Position numbers and translations under genes: made by a program
Notes under the pieces: model-generated
What the model was told of the DNA's origin: nothing
What the model saw: the letters and a program-made list of their open reading frames with translations, nothing else
The model's database searches: none
Source: Lachnospiraceae bacterium C10
Lineage (GTDB): Bacteria > Bacillota > Clostridia > Lachnospirales > Lachnospiraceae
Length of the DNA stretch: 64,000 nt
Assembly (NCBI GenBank): GCA_900100095.1
Contig: FMTN01000006.1
Coordinates: 1-64,000, forward strand
Direction: 5' to 3'
In this document: in pieces, positions 54,524 to 63,557 of the stretch
How the letters are laid out: each line of letters opens with the position of its first letter
Numbering within the stretch: position 1 is the first letter of the stretch

Positions 54524-54605
54524 TAGGAAAGCTGTCATCTGTAGTGCGGTTTGACGGTTTCAAATATTTGTTCAAATATTTTTTTGAAAAAATATAAAAA
54601 AGTGC
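54524..54605. other. AT-rich gap after galE
   Basis: It holds two near-copies of a CAAATATT element (54559-54580) followed by a run of T and then A. A weak AT-only hairpin is possible, which could help end galE transcription, but no GC-rich terminator stem is visible. Confidence 0.35.
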
Positions 54606-54633
54606 TTGCATTTATTTTGAAAGTGAGTATAAT
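54606..54633 (+). promoter_or_regulatory. Promoter of the tRNA-Glu / rimP-nusA transcript
   Basis: TTGCAT (54606-54611) and TATAAT (54628-54633) are 16 bases apart. The start of transcription would be near 54640, about 33 bases before the tRNA. The same promoter may feed the rimP-nusA-infB operon. Confidence 0.7.
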
Positions 54634-54672
54634 AAATATTGTTGCTGCGGTAATAACAACTGCAGCACATAA

Positions 54673-54744
54673 GGTTCCTTGGTCAAGCGGTTAAGACGCC
54701 GCCCTCTCACGGCGGAAACAGGGGTTCGATTCCCCTAGGAACTA
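54673..54744 (+). tRNA. tRNA-Glu (anticodon CTC)
   Basis: A complete cloverleaf of 72 nt. The acceptor stem GGTTCCT pairs with AGGAACT (first pair G-U), the anticodon stem is CCGCC/GGCGG with loop CTCTCAC, and the T arm holds GGTTCGATTCC. The anticodon CTC at 54706-54708 reads GAG. The body matches tRNA-Glu of Firmicutes. CCA is not encoded; CTA follows the discriminator A. It sits 81 bases before rimP. Confidence 0.95.
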
Positions 54745-54751
54745 CTACATA

Positions 54752-54794
54752 ACTCTTGATATTTAAGAGTGGGCCATTAGGCTCACTCTTAAAT
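54752..54794 (+). promoter_or_regulatory. Two competing hairpins between tRNA-Glu and rimP
   Basis: The large hairpin 54761-54794 has a 15-bp stem (ATTTAAGAGTGGGCC with GGCTCACTCTTAAAT, one G-U pair, loop ATTA). A smaller one pairs ACTCTT (54752-54757) with AAGAGT (54765-54770), which is part of the large stem, so they exclude each other. The large one is followed by a weak U-rich stretch (TGTGTTTA). It could be the tRNA terminator or processing signal, or an attenuator that limits read-through into rimP-nusA. Confidence 0.65.
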
Positions 54795-54824
54795 TGTGTT
54801 TACGGAATTTTTGGTGGAGGATAC

Positions 54825-55286
54825 ATGGCAGCGAAAGAGTATGAGAAGAAAACAGAGGAGTTCATTCTACCGATTGTAGAACGGATGGGGTTTGAACTTT
54901 GGGATGTTGAGTATGTGAAGGAAGGGAAAGAACATTACCTGAGAGCATACATTGACAAGCCGGGTGGAATTACCATCAATGACTGTGTTGCAGTCAGCAG
55001 AGAGATGAATGAGATCCTTGACCGGGAGGATTATATTCCGGAAGAGTATATATTTGAAGTTTCATCTCCGGGACTGGACCGTCCGTTGAAGAAGGAACGG
55101 GATTTTGAGCGCAGCATAGGTAAGCGCGTGGAGCTTCATACATATCGCGCAATCGATGGAAGCAAGGACTTTAGTGGGGAACTGGTCGACTATAATGCCG
55201 ATCAGGTTACAATAAAAGATGACAATTCACAACAGGTATTTGAGCGCAAGGATATAGCGCAGATTCGTCTGGAAGTTGTTTTGTAA
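54825..55286 (+). CDS. rimP: Ribosome maturation factor RimP
   Basis: It helps assemble the 30S subunit. Residues 1-75 form the alpha-beta N-terminal domain (LPIVERMGFELWDVEYVKEG, YLRAYIDKPGGITINDCV) and the rest an SH3-like barrel (EVSSPGLDRPLKKERDF). The start is ATG 54825, preceded by GGTGGAGG; the frame is open upstream through the hairpin region but that part is not family-like. The protein has 153 residues. It is first in the conserved rimP-nusA-rnpM-ylxQ-infB operon. Confidence 0.95.
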   Translation: MAAKEYEKKTEEFILPIVERMGFELWDVEYVKEGKEHYLRAYIDKPGGITINDCVAVSREMNEILDREDYIPEEYIFEVSSPGLDRPLKKERDFERSIGKRVELHTYRAIDGSKDFSGELVDYNADQVTIKDDNSQQVFERKDIAQIRLEVVL

Positions 55287-55299
55287 GGAGGAACAGCAA

Positions 55300-56451
55300 A
55301 TGGCAAATTCAGAATTATTAGATGCACTGACCGTTCTTGAGAAAGAGAAGAACATCAGCCGGGATACAATCCTTGCAACAATTGAGGATGCACTTTTGGT
55401 TGCGTGCAAGAATAATTATGGTACAGATGAGAATTTCTCGGTTACAATGAACCGTGACACATGTGAGTACCATGTTTTTGCAGCAAAGGAAGTTGTAGAA
55501 GAAGTATTTGATCCAATCATAGAGATTTCTCTTGAGGAGGCCCATGAGATTGACGGTTCCTTTAAGATTGGTGATGTTGTGAATGTTGAGATCAAGTCAC
55601 AGAGTTTTGGACGAATTGCAACAAGTGCAGCAAAGGGCGTTATTCTTCAGAAATTAAAAGAGGAAGAGCGTAACCTTATTTTCAACGAGTATGAGGATAA
55701 GGCACATACGATTATTACCGGAACCGTTTCTCGTTACATCGGTAAGAATATCAGCGTCAACCTTGGTAAGACAGATGCTATTCTGACAGAGAATGAGCAG
55801 ATCAAGGGTGAGCATTACAATACAAACGATCGTATCAAGGTATATGTCCTTGAGGTGCGTAACAATCCAAGAGGACCACGTATCCGCGTTTCCCGTACAC
55901 ATCCGGATCTGGTGCGTTGCCTTTTTGAAGAGGAAGTATCAGAGGTGCGCGAGGGTATCGTAGAGATTAAGGGTATTGCACGAGAGGCCGGCAACCGAAG
56001 CAAGATTGCTGTATGGTCAAATGATCCGGATGTTGATCCGGTTGGAGCATGCGTTGGTATGAACGGTAGCCGTGTCAATGCTATTGTGAATGAACTTGGT
56101 AACGAGAAGATTGACGTTGTCGAGTGGAATGAGAATCCGGCAATGCTGATTGAGAATGCACTTTCACCGGCGAAGGTTATCGCGGTTGTTGCGGATTCTG
56201 ATGAGAAGACAGCGAAGGTAGTTGTTCCGGATTATCAGCTTTCCCTTGCAATTGGACGTGAAGGACAGAATGCCCGTCTTGCAGCCCGACTCACAGGATT
56301 TAAGATTGATATCAAGAGTGAGACACAGGCAAGAGAGGCTGGAGACTTCCTTGATTATGAAGAAGAGTATGAGGAAGACGAATACTTTGACGAGGAAGAG
56401 TACTATGATGAGACTTCTGCGCAGACAGAGGCAGAGGCTACTGAGGAATAA
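55300..56451 (+). CDS. nusA: Transcription termination/antitermination factor NusA
   Basis: It binds RNA polymerase and nascent RNA to control pausing and termination. In order: N-terminal polymerase-binding domain (1-120), S1 domain (about 130-195, GTVSRYIGKNISVNLGK), and two KH domains (RSKIAVWSNDPDVDPVGACV, and LAIGREGQNARLAARLTG). The tail is a short, highly acidic segment rich in Glu, Asp and Tyr, without the repeat domain of E. coli NusA. ATG 55300 follows AAGGAGGAAC. The protein has 383 residues. Confidence 0.97.
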   Translation: MANSELLDALTVLEKEKNISRDTILATIEDALLVACKNNYGTDENFSVTMNRDTCEYHVFAAKEVVEEVFDPIIEISLEEAHEIDGSFKIGDVVNVEIKSQSFGRIATSAAKGVILQKLKEEERNLIFNEYEDKAHTIITGTVSRYIGKNISVNLGKTDAILTENEQIKGEHYNTNDRIKVYVLEVRNNPRGPRIRVSRTHPDLVRCLFEEEVSEVREGIVEIKGIAREAGNRSKIAVWSNDPDVDPVGACVGMNGSRVNAIVNELGNEKIDVVEWNENPAMLIENALSPAKVIAVVADSDEKTAKVVVPDYQLSLAIGREGQNARLAARLTGFKIDIKSETQAREAGDFLDYEEEYEEDEYFDEEEYYDETSAQTEAEATEE

Positions 56452-56457
56452 CTGCTA

Positions 56458-56727
56458 ATGGCTAAAATGACAGCACAGCCTGTGAGAAAATGTGTGGGCT
56501 GCGGTGAGATGAAACCAAAAAAAGAACTGATTCGGATTGTGAGAACAAAAGAAGGGCAGTTCCATCTTGATTTAGATGGGAAGATGAGCGGTAGAGGCGC
56601 ATATGTATGCCCGGACAGGGATTGCCTGGCAAAGGCCGAAAAGTCCCGCGGATTGGAGCGATCCTTCCGCGGTAAGATCTCAACCGAGATATACCAGCAA
56701 TTGAATGAGGAGATGAATGTTTTATGA
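56458..56727 (+). CDS. rnpM: RnpM (YlxR) RNA-binding protein
   Basis: A small basic protein of 89 residues. RKCVGCGEMKPKKELIRIVR and GRGAYVCPDRDCL are the YlxR family blocks, and the Cys residues may bind metal. In Bacillus it was recently shown to bind and modulate RNase P, hence the name RnpM. It lies between nusA and ylxQ as in most Firmicutes, six bases after nusA, and overlaps ylxQ by four bases. Confidence 0.93.
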   Translation: MAKMTAQPVRKCVGCGEMKPKKELIRIVRTKEGQFHLDLDGKMSGRGAYVCPDRDCLAKAEKSRGLERSFRGKISTEIYQQLNEEMNVL

Positions 56728-57062
56728 TAGATCCAATCTTTTCGATGCTGGGCCTGGCACAAAAGGCAGGTCGGATAGCAAGCGGAGAGTTTTCCGTTGA
56801 AAAGGCTGTTAAAGAGAGAAAAGCATACCTGGTAATCATTGCCGAGGATGCATCCGATAATACAAAGAAGCATTTTATGGATATGTGTAACTATCGCGAC
56901 ATTCCCTACAGGATTCACGGGGAAAGCAGTGACTTGGGACCGTGTCTTGGTAAGGCTTTTCGTATGACGGTGGCAGTTTGCGATGCTGGATTTGCAAAAT
57001 CCATCATCGATAAGATAGATAGGTTTTGCACAGCAAGGAGGAATTTGAATGGCGAAAATTAG
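56724..57062 (+). CDS. ylxQ: L7Ae/L30e-type ribosomal protein YlxQ
   Basis: An RNA-binding protein of 112 residues in the L7Ae/L30e/S12e/Gadd45 family (MLGLAQKAGRIASGEFSVEKAV, then LVIIAEDASDNTKK). It probably binds kink-turn RNA on the ribosome. The ATG overlaps the rnpM stop (ATGA), and the last 14 bases overlap infB, whose ribosome site AAGGAGG lies within it. Confidence 0.9.
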   Translation: MIDPIFSMLGLAQKAGRIASGEFSVEKAVKERKAYLVIIAEDASDNTKKHFMDMCNYRDIPYRIHGESSDLGPCLGKAFRMTVAVCDAGFAKSIIDKIDRFCTARRNLNGEN

Positions 57063-59775
57063 AGTACATGAACTGGCTAAACAGCTTGGTGTTCCATCTA
57101 AAGACGTTGTTGCTTTTATGGCTTCTAAGGGAGTTAAGGTAACAGCGCAGAATGGTCTTGAGGATGAGCAGGTCCAGCAGGTACGTAATGCGTTTGCATC
57201 TTCCTCCGAGAAGGGTCAGAACGTGACAGAGAAGAATACAGAAAACAAGAAAAAGAAAGAAACAGCGGAGACTGCCGAGAACAAAGAAGGCGCTCCGAAG
57301 AAAAAGAAGAATATTACGGCTGTCTTTAATACCCAGTATGCAAAGGGCAGAGGCGGACGTGATGAGAAGAAGAATCAGAAGAACCGTGGTGACGGTAACA
57401 GGTCTTCCCGTGATCGTCAGGGCAATGGCCATAATGAAGTGAGAAGAGGACCGATCAAGCCACGTCCAGAGAGCCAGAGAACCGTTCGTCCAAAGGGACT
57501 GGATGCACAGCCGCAGGAGGTATTTGAAAAGAAGCCTGCCGCACCGGTTCAGGCTCCGGTAGAGAATACTGCGCCTAAGGCAGAGAAGTCAAAGACAGCA
57601 GAGGCTGCTCCTAAGAGAGAGAATGTCTTTGAACAGCAGAAGGAAAGACGTCCGATCAAGCGTGGTAATATCTTCGATAATATGAAGAATCGCCCGTCTC
57701 AGAACGGTCAGGGCGGACAGAATGCGAACGGTGGACGTCACAATAACGATCATCGTGGTCCTAAGCGTGACAATGCGTTTAATAATGATCGCCGTGGAAA
57801 CGGTGGAAGAGGTAACGCTTCCGTTGCAGGAGGAGCTCCTGGTAACGACCGTAAGAATGACGGACATTACAACAACAATCAGGATCGCCGCAAGAAGAAT
57901 AACCGTGATCGCGATGCTTTGGGAAAGAAGCAGGAGCATTACGTTAATCTGGAGAAGAACGGCGGTAAGAAGAGAACAAAGAACAATAACAACAAGACCG
58001 AAAAGCGTAACATGGATGAGGTTCTTACCATTGTTCTTCCGGATCATCTTACCATCCGCGAGTTGGCAGATAAGATGAAGGTACAGCCTTCTGATATCGT
58101 CAAGAAGCTCTTTATGTCCGGTAAGATGGTTACCGTTAATTCCGATGTGGATTACGATGAGGCAGAAGAGATCGCATTAGAGTTTAACTGTGTATGTGAG
58201 CACGAAGAGAAGGTTGACGTTATTGCGGAACTTCTGAAGGAAGAAGAGGAGGATCCGAAGGATCTTGTTCCACGTCCACCGGTTGTCTGCGTCATGGGTC
58301 ACGTTGACCATGGTAAGACATCCCTTCTTGATCAGATTCGAAACACACATATTACAGACCGTGAGGCTGGTGGAATCACACAGAAGATCGGTGCTTATGT
58401 TGTTTCCATTGGAGGACGTAAGATCACTTTCCTTGATACTCCGGGTCATGAGGCGTTCACAGCAATGCGTATGCGTGGAGCAAGCTCTACCGATATCGCT
58501 ATTCTTGTTGTAGCTGCAGATGACGGTGTTATGCCACAGACGGTTGAGGCAATCAACCATGCGAAGGCTGCCGGCATCGAAATTATTGTAGCAATCAATA
58601 AGATTGATAAGCCGAACGCTAACATTGAGCGTGTAAAGCAGGAGCTTTCTGAGTACGAACTGATTCCTGAGGATTGGGGCGGAAGCACGATCTTCGTTCC
58701 GGTATCTGCTCATTCAGGTGAAGGTATCGATCAGTTACTTGAGATGGTTCTTCTTACAGCAGATGTGCTTGAGTTGAAAGCCAATCCAAAGCGTAACGCA
58801 AGAGGACTTTGCGTTGAGGCTGAGCTGGATAAGGGACGTGGTGTTGTTGCGACAATCCTTGTTCAGAAGGGAACACTTCATGTAGGTGATCCGGTTGCTG
58901 CCGGTTCTTCCTTCGGTAAGGTTCGTGCCATGATCGATGAGAACGGTAAGCGTGTCAAGAAGGCAGGTCCTTCTACACCGGTTGAGATTTTAGGACTTTC
59001 TGAGGTGCCGAACGCAGGTGAGATTTTCCAGTCCTTCGACAGCGAGCGTGAAGCAAGAGATTATGCTTCCACCTTCGTATCTGTTGGTAAGGATAAGCTG
59101 ATTGAGGAGAGCCGTCGCGGAATGTCTCTTGATGATCTGTTCAGTCAGATTCAGGCCGGTAATGTCAAGGAGCTTGATATTATTGTTAAGGCGGACGTAC
59201 AGGGTTCTGTTGAAGCGGTTAAGACATCTCTTGAGAAGCTTTCCAACGAGGAGGTTGTGGTTAAGGTTATCCACGGTGGTGTAGGTTCTATTACAGAGTC
59301 CGATGTTAACCTTGCAGCAGCAAGTAATGCAATTATTATCGGATTCAATGTTCGTCCGGATAATGTTGCCAAAGCTACAGCAGATCATGAGGGTGTTGAT
59401 GTCCGTCTGTACAAGGTCATCTATAATGCGATCGAGGATGTTGAGTCTGCAATGAAGGGTATGTTAGAGCCGATCTTCGAGGAGAAAGTAATCGGACATG
59501 CAACCATTCGTCAGATTTTCAAGGCTTCTCAGGTTGGTAATATTGCCGGATCTGTTGTGGATGACGGTTACTTCGAGAGAGATTGTTCTGTTCGTATTCG
59601 TCGTGGAGATGAGCAGATTTTCGAAGGAAAGCTTGCTTCCCTTAAGAGATTTAAGGATGATGTTAAGCAGGTTAAGGCCGGTTATGAGTGTGGTCTTGTA
59701 TTCGAAGGATTTACAGAGTTCGCAGTGGATGATGTAATCGAAGCATACGCAATGGTGGAAGTGCCTAGACAGTAA
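57049..59775 (+). CDS. infB: Translation initiation factor IF-2
   Basis: A GTPase that brings initiator tRNA to the 30S subunit and joins the 50S. Residues 1-50 are the IF2_N helical domain ([20 protein letters not shown]). Residues 60-320 are a low-complexity linker rich in Asn, Arg, Lys and Gly. A second IF2_N module starts near 330, then the G domain with GHVDHGKT at 417-424, DTPGHEAF and NKID, then domains II-IV. The total is 908 residues. ATG 57049 follows AAGGAGG. Confidence 0.98.
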   Translation: MAKIRVHELAKQLGVPSKDVVAFMASKGVKVTAQNGLEDEQVQQVRNAFASSSEKGQNVTEKNTENKKKKETAETAENKEGAPKKKKNITAVFNTQYAKGRGGRDEKKNQKNRGDGNRSSRDRQGNGHNEVRRGPIKPRPESQRTVRPKGLDAQPQEVFEKKPAAPVQAPVENTAPKAEKSKTAEAAPKRENVFEQQKERRPIKRGNIFDNMKNRPSQNGQGGQNANGGRHNNDHRGPKRDNAFNNDRRGNGGRGNASVAGGAPGNDRKNDGHYNNNQDRRKKNNRDRDALGKKQEHYVNLEKNGGKKRTKNNNNKTEKRNMDEVLTIVLPDHLTIRELADKMKVQPSDIVKKLFMSGKMVTVNSDVDYDEAEEIALEFNCVCEHEEKVDVIAELLKEEEEDPKDLVPRPPVVCVMGHVDHGKTSLLDQIRNTHITDREAGGITQKIGAYVVSIGGRKITFLDTPGHEAFTAMRMRGASSTDIAILVVAADDGVMPQTVEAINHAKAAGIEIIVAINKIDKPNANIERVKQELSEYELIPEDWGGSTIFVPVSAHSGEGIDQLLEMVLLTADVLELKANPKRNARGLCVEAELDKGRGVVATILVQKGTLHVGDPVAAGSSFGKVRAMIDENGKRVKKAGPSTPVEILGLSEVPNAGEIFQSFDSEREARDYASTFVSVGKDKLIEESRRGMSLDDLFSQIQAGNVKELDIIVKADVQGSVEAVKTSLEKLSNEEVVVKVIHGGVGSITESDVNLAAASNAIIIGFNVRPDNVAKATADHEGVDVRLYKVIYNAIEDVESAMKGMLEPIFEEKVIGHATIRQIFKASQVGNIAGSVVDDGYFERDCSVRIRRGDEQIFEGKLASLKRFKDDVKQVKAGYECGLVFEGFTEFAVDDVIEAYAMVEVPRQ

Positions 59776-59793
59776 GACATATAAAGTTAACAT

Positions 59794-59823
59794 CAGGCTG
59801 CCGCATTTGTGGCAGCCTGTTTT
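59794..59823 (+). terminator. Hairpin terminator after infB
   Basis: CAGGCTGCC (59794-59802) and GGCAGCCTG (59811-59819) form a 9-bp GC-rich stem followed by TTTT. As rbfA starts only 22 bases later without a clear promoter, it is probably partial and sets the ratio of infB to downstream genes. Confidence 0.8.
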
Positions 59824-59845
59824 GCCATAATGGCAGGAGAATTCT

Positions 59846-60232
59846 ATGAGAAAAAACAGTGTAAAAAATATTCGAATCAATGAAGAGGTACATCGTGAGC
59901 TTGCGGAGATCCTTCGCAATGATGTAAAGGATCCTCGTATTGCACCTATGGTATCCGTTACAGAGGTTGAGGTTGCACCGGACCTTAAGACGGCCAAGAT
60001 TTACATTTCCGTTTTGGGTGATGATGAAGCAGCGGAAAAGACAATGGACGGAATCAAAAGCTCTGCCGGATATATTCGTCATCTTCTGGCACAGAGATTA
60101 AACCTTCGTAATACGCCTGTTTTAAATTTCCATCTGGACACATCCATTGCCTATGCAATCAATATGTCCAAGAAGATTGAAGAAGTGAAAGCGGCAGATG
60201 CGGCAGCCGGCCATACAGAGGAAGAGGCATAA
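59846..60232 (+). CDS. rbfA: Ribosome-binding factor A
   Basis: It helps mature the 16S rRNA end in the 30S subunit. It is a KH-like fold of 128 residues with RINEEVHRELAEILRNDVKDPRI at the start and the L-R-x-T-P-x-L-x-F-H-x-D motif (NLRNTPVLNFHLDTSI). Follows infB as in most Firmicutes. GGCAGGAG lies upstream. The final base is shared with the nrnA ATG (TAATG). Confidence 0.96.
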   Translation: MRKNSVKNIRINEEVHRELAEILRNDVKDPRIAPMVSVTEVEVAPDLKTAKIYISVLGDDEAAEKTMDGIKSSAGYIRHLLAQRLNLRNTPVLNFHLDTSIAYAINMSKKIEEVKAADAAAGHTEEEA

Positions 60233-61197
60233 TGATCATTGATGACGTTTTAAAAGATAAGAAAAGCGTAGCAATTGCAGGTCATGTGCGTCCGGACGGA
60301 GACTGTGTCGGCAGTTGCCTTGGTCTGTTTAATTATATCCGCAAGGAGTTTCCGGAGATTGAGGTATATGTTTACCTCGATCCGATTCCGAAGACTTTTG
60401 GGTTTTTAAAGAGTGCCGGTAATATCCGACGGGTCAATACCTATGAAGACCGGTCCTTTGACCTGTTTGTTTCCCTTGATTGCGGCGATTTATCCCGTCT
60501 CGGTGATGCGGCGCATTATTTCAAGAAGGCGAAGCATACCCTTTGCGTGGATCATCACTTAAGCAATGATTCTTTTGCAGATATGAATTTTGTAGAGCCT
60601 GAGGCAAGTTCTACCTGCGAACTGATCGGAAACATGATGCGAAAAGAGGCAATCGATGCGGATATCGCAGCCTGTCTTTACACAGGCATGGTGACAGATA
60701 CCGGAGTGTTCCAGTATTCCTGTACCCATCGTTCCACAATGGAATTCGCCGGATTTTTAATGGATACCGGAATTGATTATTCCTATATCGTGGATCATGT
60801 GTTTTTTGAGAAGAGTATTGAGTCCCTTAAAATCATGGGGATTGCAATTGATAAGGCAAAACAGTACCTGGACGGTAAAGTAATAGCAAGCTTTGTGACC
60901 GGAGAGGATATGAAGCAGGTTGGGGCATTTCCACGTCATATGGAAGGTATTGTCAGCACCCTTCGCTCTGTTAGAGGAACACGCGTTGCATTTTTCTTGT
61001 ATGAGAATCTGGATGGAAGCTATAAGGGAAGTGCAAGAGCCTTTGGAGATGATATAAATCTGGCAGAACTTGCAGCGAAATACGGTGGCGGTGGACATGC
61101 AAAAGCGGCAGGATTTACCGTGCAGGGTGATCCGGAAAGTTTCATTGAAAAACTTGTGGCTGATGTGGCTGCCATCTATCAGGAGAAGAACGTATGA
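60232..61197 (+). CDS. nrnA: DHH/DHHA1 phosphoesterase (NrnA-type oligoribonuclease / pAp phosphatase)
   Basis: It degrades short RNA or DNA oligomers and dephosphorylates pAp in relatives; some members also cleave pApA from c-di-AMP breakdown. Metal motifs are HVRPDGDCVGS (H18, D22, D24), SLDCGDLSR, and the DHH triad in CVDHHLSND. The DHHA1 tail has KYGGGGHAKAAGF. The length is 321 residues. It overlaps rbfA by one base and truB by four. The exact substrate range cannot be told from sequence. Confidence 0.92.
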   Translation: MIIDDVLKDKKSVAIAGHVRPDGDCVGSCLGLFNYIRKEFPEIEVYVYLDPIPKTFGFLKSAGNIRRVNTYEDRSFDLFVSLDCGDLSRLGDAAHYFKKAKHTLCVDHHLSNDSFADMNFVEPEASSTCELIGNMMRKEAIDADIAACLYTGMVTDTGVFQYSCTHRSTMEFAGFLMDTGIDYSYIVDHVFFEKSIESLKIMGIAIDKAKQYLDGKVIASFVTGEDMKQVGAFPRHMEGIVSTLRSVRGTRVAFFLYENLDGSYKGSARAFGDDINLAELAAKYGGGGHAKAAGFTVQGDPESFIEKLVADVAAIYQEKNV

Positions 61198-62081
61198 ATG
61201 AACCGATAGGAATCCTTGTGATGGATAAAGAGGCGGGTTTCACCTCTTTTGATGTAATTGCAAAGCTGCGCGGTATCCTTCACATGCGTAAGATCGGACA
61301 TACAGGGACCCTTGATCCCCAGGCGACCGGTGTACTTCCGGTATGTGTCGGAAGGGCAACCAAGGTGTGCAATATTCTTACAGACATGGATAAGACGTAC
61401 GAAGCGGAACTTCTGCTGGGACAGACCAGTGATACCCAGGATATATGGGGTGAGATTCTGACACAGAGTCCGGTTTCGGTTACAGAAGAGGAGCTTAGAA
61501 AGGTTCTGACTTCCCATATCGGATGGCAGGAGCAGATTCCGCCGATGTACTCTGCTAAAAAAATCGGCGGGAAAAAATTATATGAACTGGCAAGAGAGGG
61601 AAAGGAAGTGGAGCGAAAGGCGGCAAAGATCTGCATTCATTCCATTGAGCTTTTATCTTTTCAGGCACCGAAGGCAAGACTTCGGATTCACTGCTCCAAA
61701 GGGACGTATATTCGGACCCTGCTTCATGACATCGGACAGGAACTTGGGTGCGGCGGCTGTATGAGTTATCTTCGCCGGACACAGGTGGGACCGTTCACGT
61801 TGCAGGATGCGCATACCCTGGAGGACGTGCAACAGGCAGAAGATGCAACAAGCCTGCTTCTTTCGGTGGATGAGCTGTTTTCGGATGATGCACATTTTAC
61901 AGTAAAACAGTCTGCAATGAAGCAGCTTTTAAATGGTAATATTTTGCGTCTTGATGATGGTGTTTTCTCGGAGTTCATGCCGGAAGTGGGACAGCAGGTG
62001 TTGGTCTATGACAGCACAGGGGACTTTAAGGCTATCTATGAAAGGAAGCAGGAACACCTTAAGATTAAGGCAATGTTCTGA
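61194..62081 (+). CDS. truB: tRNA pseudouridine(55) synthase
   Basis: It makes pseudouridine 55 in the T loop of all tRNAs. Catalytic Asp is D41 in HTGTLDPQATGVLPV. The motifs YSAKKIGGKKLYELAREG and RIHCSKGTYIRTL are typical. The 295 residues include a C-terminal PUA-like part. Start overlaps nrnA stop (ATGA). ribF begins eight bases after. Confidence 0.97.
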   Translation: MNEPIGILVMDKEAGFTSFDVIAKLRGILHMRKIGHTGTLDPQATGVLPVCVGRATKVCNILTDMDKTYEAELLLGQTSDTQDIWGEILTQSPVSVTEEELRKVLTSHIGWQEQIPPMYSAKKIGGKKLYELAREGKEVERKAAKICIHSIELLSFQAPKARLRIHCSKGTYIRTLLHDIGQELGCGGCMSYLRRTQVGPFTLQDAHTLEDVQQAEDATSLLLSVDELFSDDAHFTVKQSAMKQLLNGNILRLDDGVFSEFMPEVGQQVLVYDSTGDFKAIYERKQEHLKIKAMF

Positions 62082-62089
62082 TATAAGAT

Positions 62090-63031
62090 ATGAAGATCGT
62101 ATACGGAATTGAGAATTATAAGGCACGAGGACCGGCGGCTGTCACCATTGGCAAGTTTGACGGAATTCATTCGGGCCATGCCCTTTTGACGGATCGGATC
62201 ACGCGGTGTTCGGATATGACAAGTGTGATGGTGACGTTTGAAGAGTCTCCACGAAGTGTTTTGTATGAACCGGAACTGAAAAAGCTGATCACCGAGCAGG
62301 AACGTAATGCCTACCTTAAGAAAAAGGGAATCGATGTTCTTTTGCTTCTTCCCTTTGATGATGAGATGATTCATATGGAGGCATCGGCTTTTATCGAAAT
62401 GCTCGTCAGAAAAGTAAAAATGAAATATTTGACGGTCGGGGATGATTTTAAATTCGGATATCGAGGAAAAGGTAATGTGGCTACCCTTGAGCAGTTGTCC
62501 GCTTCTTATGGATTTCAGCTGGATGTGGTCGAAAAGCTTTCACGTGATGGTCTTGTGATCAGTTCAACAGCTATTCGCGGTATGATTGCCAACGGACAGA
62601 TTCGAAAGGCCAACGAATTTCTCGGACATCCCTATTTTATTTACGGGCCGGTGGTTCACGGGAATCATATCGGAACGGAGATCGGGGTTCCGACTATTAA
62701 TCTGGCTCCGCCGCAGGATAAGCTGTTGCCGCCGAACGGAGTGTATGTTACCAAAGTTGATATTGAAGGAAGAATTTATCACGGAATCACCGATGTGGGT
62801 GTGAAGCCGACGATATCTTCGGATTCAAATCAGATCGTTGTAGAAACGCATCTTCTGGATTACTCTGCCAACCTCTATGAAAAATTTGCAACGGTTATTT
62901 TTTTGGAGTATGTTAGAGAAGAAAAGAAATTCAAAAACCTCACCGAACTGACACGGCAGATCAAAGAGGATACAAGAGTTGCACGGGCCTTTTTCGAGGC
63001 GGAAAAGGAAAGCCTTGCAACAAAAGAGTAG
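62090..63031 (+). CDS. ribF: Bifunctional riboflavin kinase / FAD synthetase
   Basis: It makes FMN from riboflavin and then FAD. The N-terminal nucleotidyltransferase domain has TIGKFDGIHSGH (about 20-31), DDFKFGYRGKG and ISSTAIR. The C-terminal riboflavin kinase domain (from about 180) has GTEIGVPTINL and PPNGVYVTKV. It has 313 residues, full length. There is no strong ribosome site, so it may depend on coupling with truB. The rpsO promoter lies in its last codons. No FMN riboswitch is present here. Confidence 0.96.
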   Translation: MKIVYGIENYKARGPAAVTIGKFDGIHSGHALLTDRITRCSDMTSVMVTFEESPRSVLYEPELKKLITEQERNAYLKKKGIDVLLLLPFDDEMIHMEASAFIEMLVRKVKMKYLTVGDDFKFGYRGKGNVATLEQLSASYGFQLDVVEKLSRDGLVISSTAIRGMIANGQIRKANEFLGHPYFIYGPVVHGNHIGTEIGVPTINLAPPQDKLLPPNGVYVTKVDIEGRIYHGITDVGVKPTISSDSNQIVVETHLLDYSANLYEKFATVIFLEYVREEKKFKNLTELTRQIKEDTRVARAFFEAEKESLATKE

Positions 63032-63043
63032 CTATGATAGAAT
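63015..63043 (+). promoter_or_regulatory. rpsO promoter inside the end of ribF
   Basis: TTGCAA (63015-63020) and TAGAAT (63038-63043) are 17 bases apart. Transcription would start near 63050, giving a leader of about 84 nt. Confidence 0.6.
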
Positions 63044-63046
63044 ACT

Positions 63047-63094
63047 CAAGTGATTGTCTATACCCAGTAATTCGACACTCCGACGATTCACTTG
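63047..63094 (+). promoter_or_regulatory. Stem-loop in the rpsO leader
   Basis: CAAGTGATTGTC (63047-63058) pairs imperfectly with GACGATTCACTTG (63082-63094). S15 genes often carry leader structures that the protein binds to limit its own synthesis; this stem is a candidate. The predicted start point falls inside the first arm, so the full stem would form only on read-through RNA from ribF. Confidence 0.5.
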
Positions 63095-63133
63095 GTATGG
63101 TCTGTAATATTTATATTTTAGGAGGATTTTATA

Positions 63134-63400
63134 ATGATCACAAAAGAGAAGAAGACAGAGCTTATTAACGAGTATGCTAGAACAGCTGGCGACACAGGAT
63201 CACCAGAGGTTCAGGTAGCAGTTCTTACAGAGCGTATTGCTGAGCTCACAGAGCACCTTAAGGCTAATCCTAAGGATCACCACTCAAGAAGAGGACTTCT
63301 TAAGATGGTTGGTAAGAGAAGAAACCTTCTTAACTACCTTAAGGGTAAGGATATCGAGCGTTACCGTTCCCTGATCGAGCGTCTCGGCCTTCGTAAATAA
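63134..63400 (+). CDS. rpsO: 30S ribosomal protein S15
   Basis: A primary binder of 16S rRNA in the central domain and part of subunit bridge B4. 88 residues with [37 protein letters not shown] and a final RLGLRK, all conserved. A perfect AGGAGG precedes the ATG. Codons are strongly biased (CTT, AAG, GGT), as expected for a highly expressed gene. It has its own promoter, leader stem and terminator, and lies before pnp as usual. Confidence 0.98.
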   Translation: MITKEKKTELINEYARTAGDTGSPEVQVAVLTERIAELTEHLKANPKDHHSRRGLLKMVGKRRNLLNYLKGKDIERYRSLIERLGLRK

Positions 63401-63413
63401 TTTTGATCATGCG

Positions 63414-63450
63414 ACAGAGCAGAAGTATACTATATTTCTGCTCTGTTTGT
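63414..63450 (+). terminator. rpsO terminator
   Basis: ACAGAGCAGAA (63414-63424) and TTCTGCTCTGT (63436-63446) form an 11-bp stem with an AT-rich loop, followed by TTGTTTGT. A fair intrinsic terminator that may leak into pnp. Confidence 0.85.
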
Positions 63451-63460
63451 TTGTATTATT

Positions 63461-63538
63461 TGGCAGGTGTTTAGCCGAGACCACTGAAGAGCTTGTAAGG
63501 ACGTTACAGGCTCCTCAGTAGTTTCGGAACTCTTGCCA
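63461..63538 (+). promoter_or_regulatory. Long imperfect stem-loop in the pnp leader
   Basis: The arm at 63475-63498 pairs with 63504-63527, some 20 base pairs with small bulges around the loop GGACG. An outer TGGCA/TGCCA pairing (63461-63465 with 63534-63538) extends it. It ends 19 bases before the pnp ATG. In E. coli a comparable leader duplex is cut by RNase III and then attacked by PNPase to autoregulate pnp; the same logic is plausible here. Confidence 0.75.
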
Positions 63539-63557
63539 TTCAGAAAAGGAGAGAAAC

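Noticed and set aside
62041-62090. FMN riboswitch ahead of ribF
   Set aside because: Only eight bases separate truB and ribF, so no aptamer can fit.
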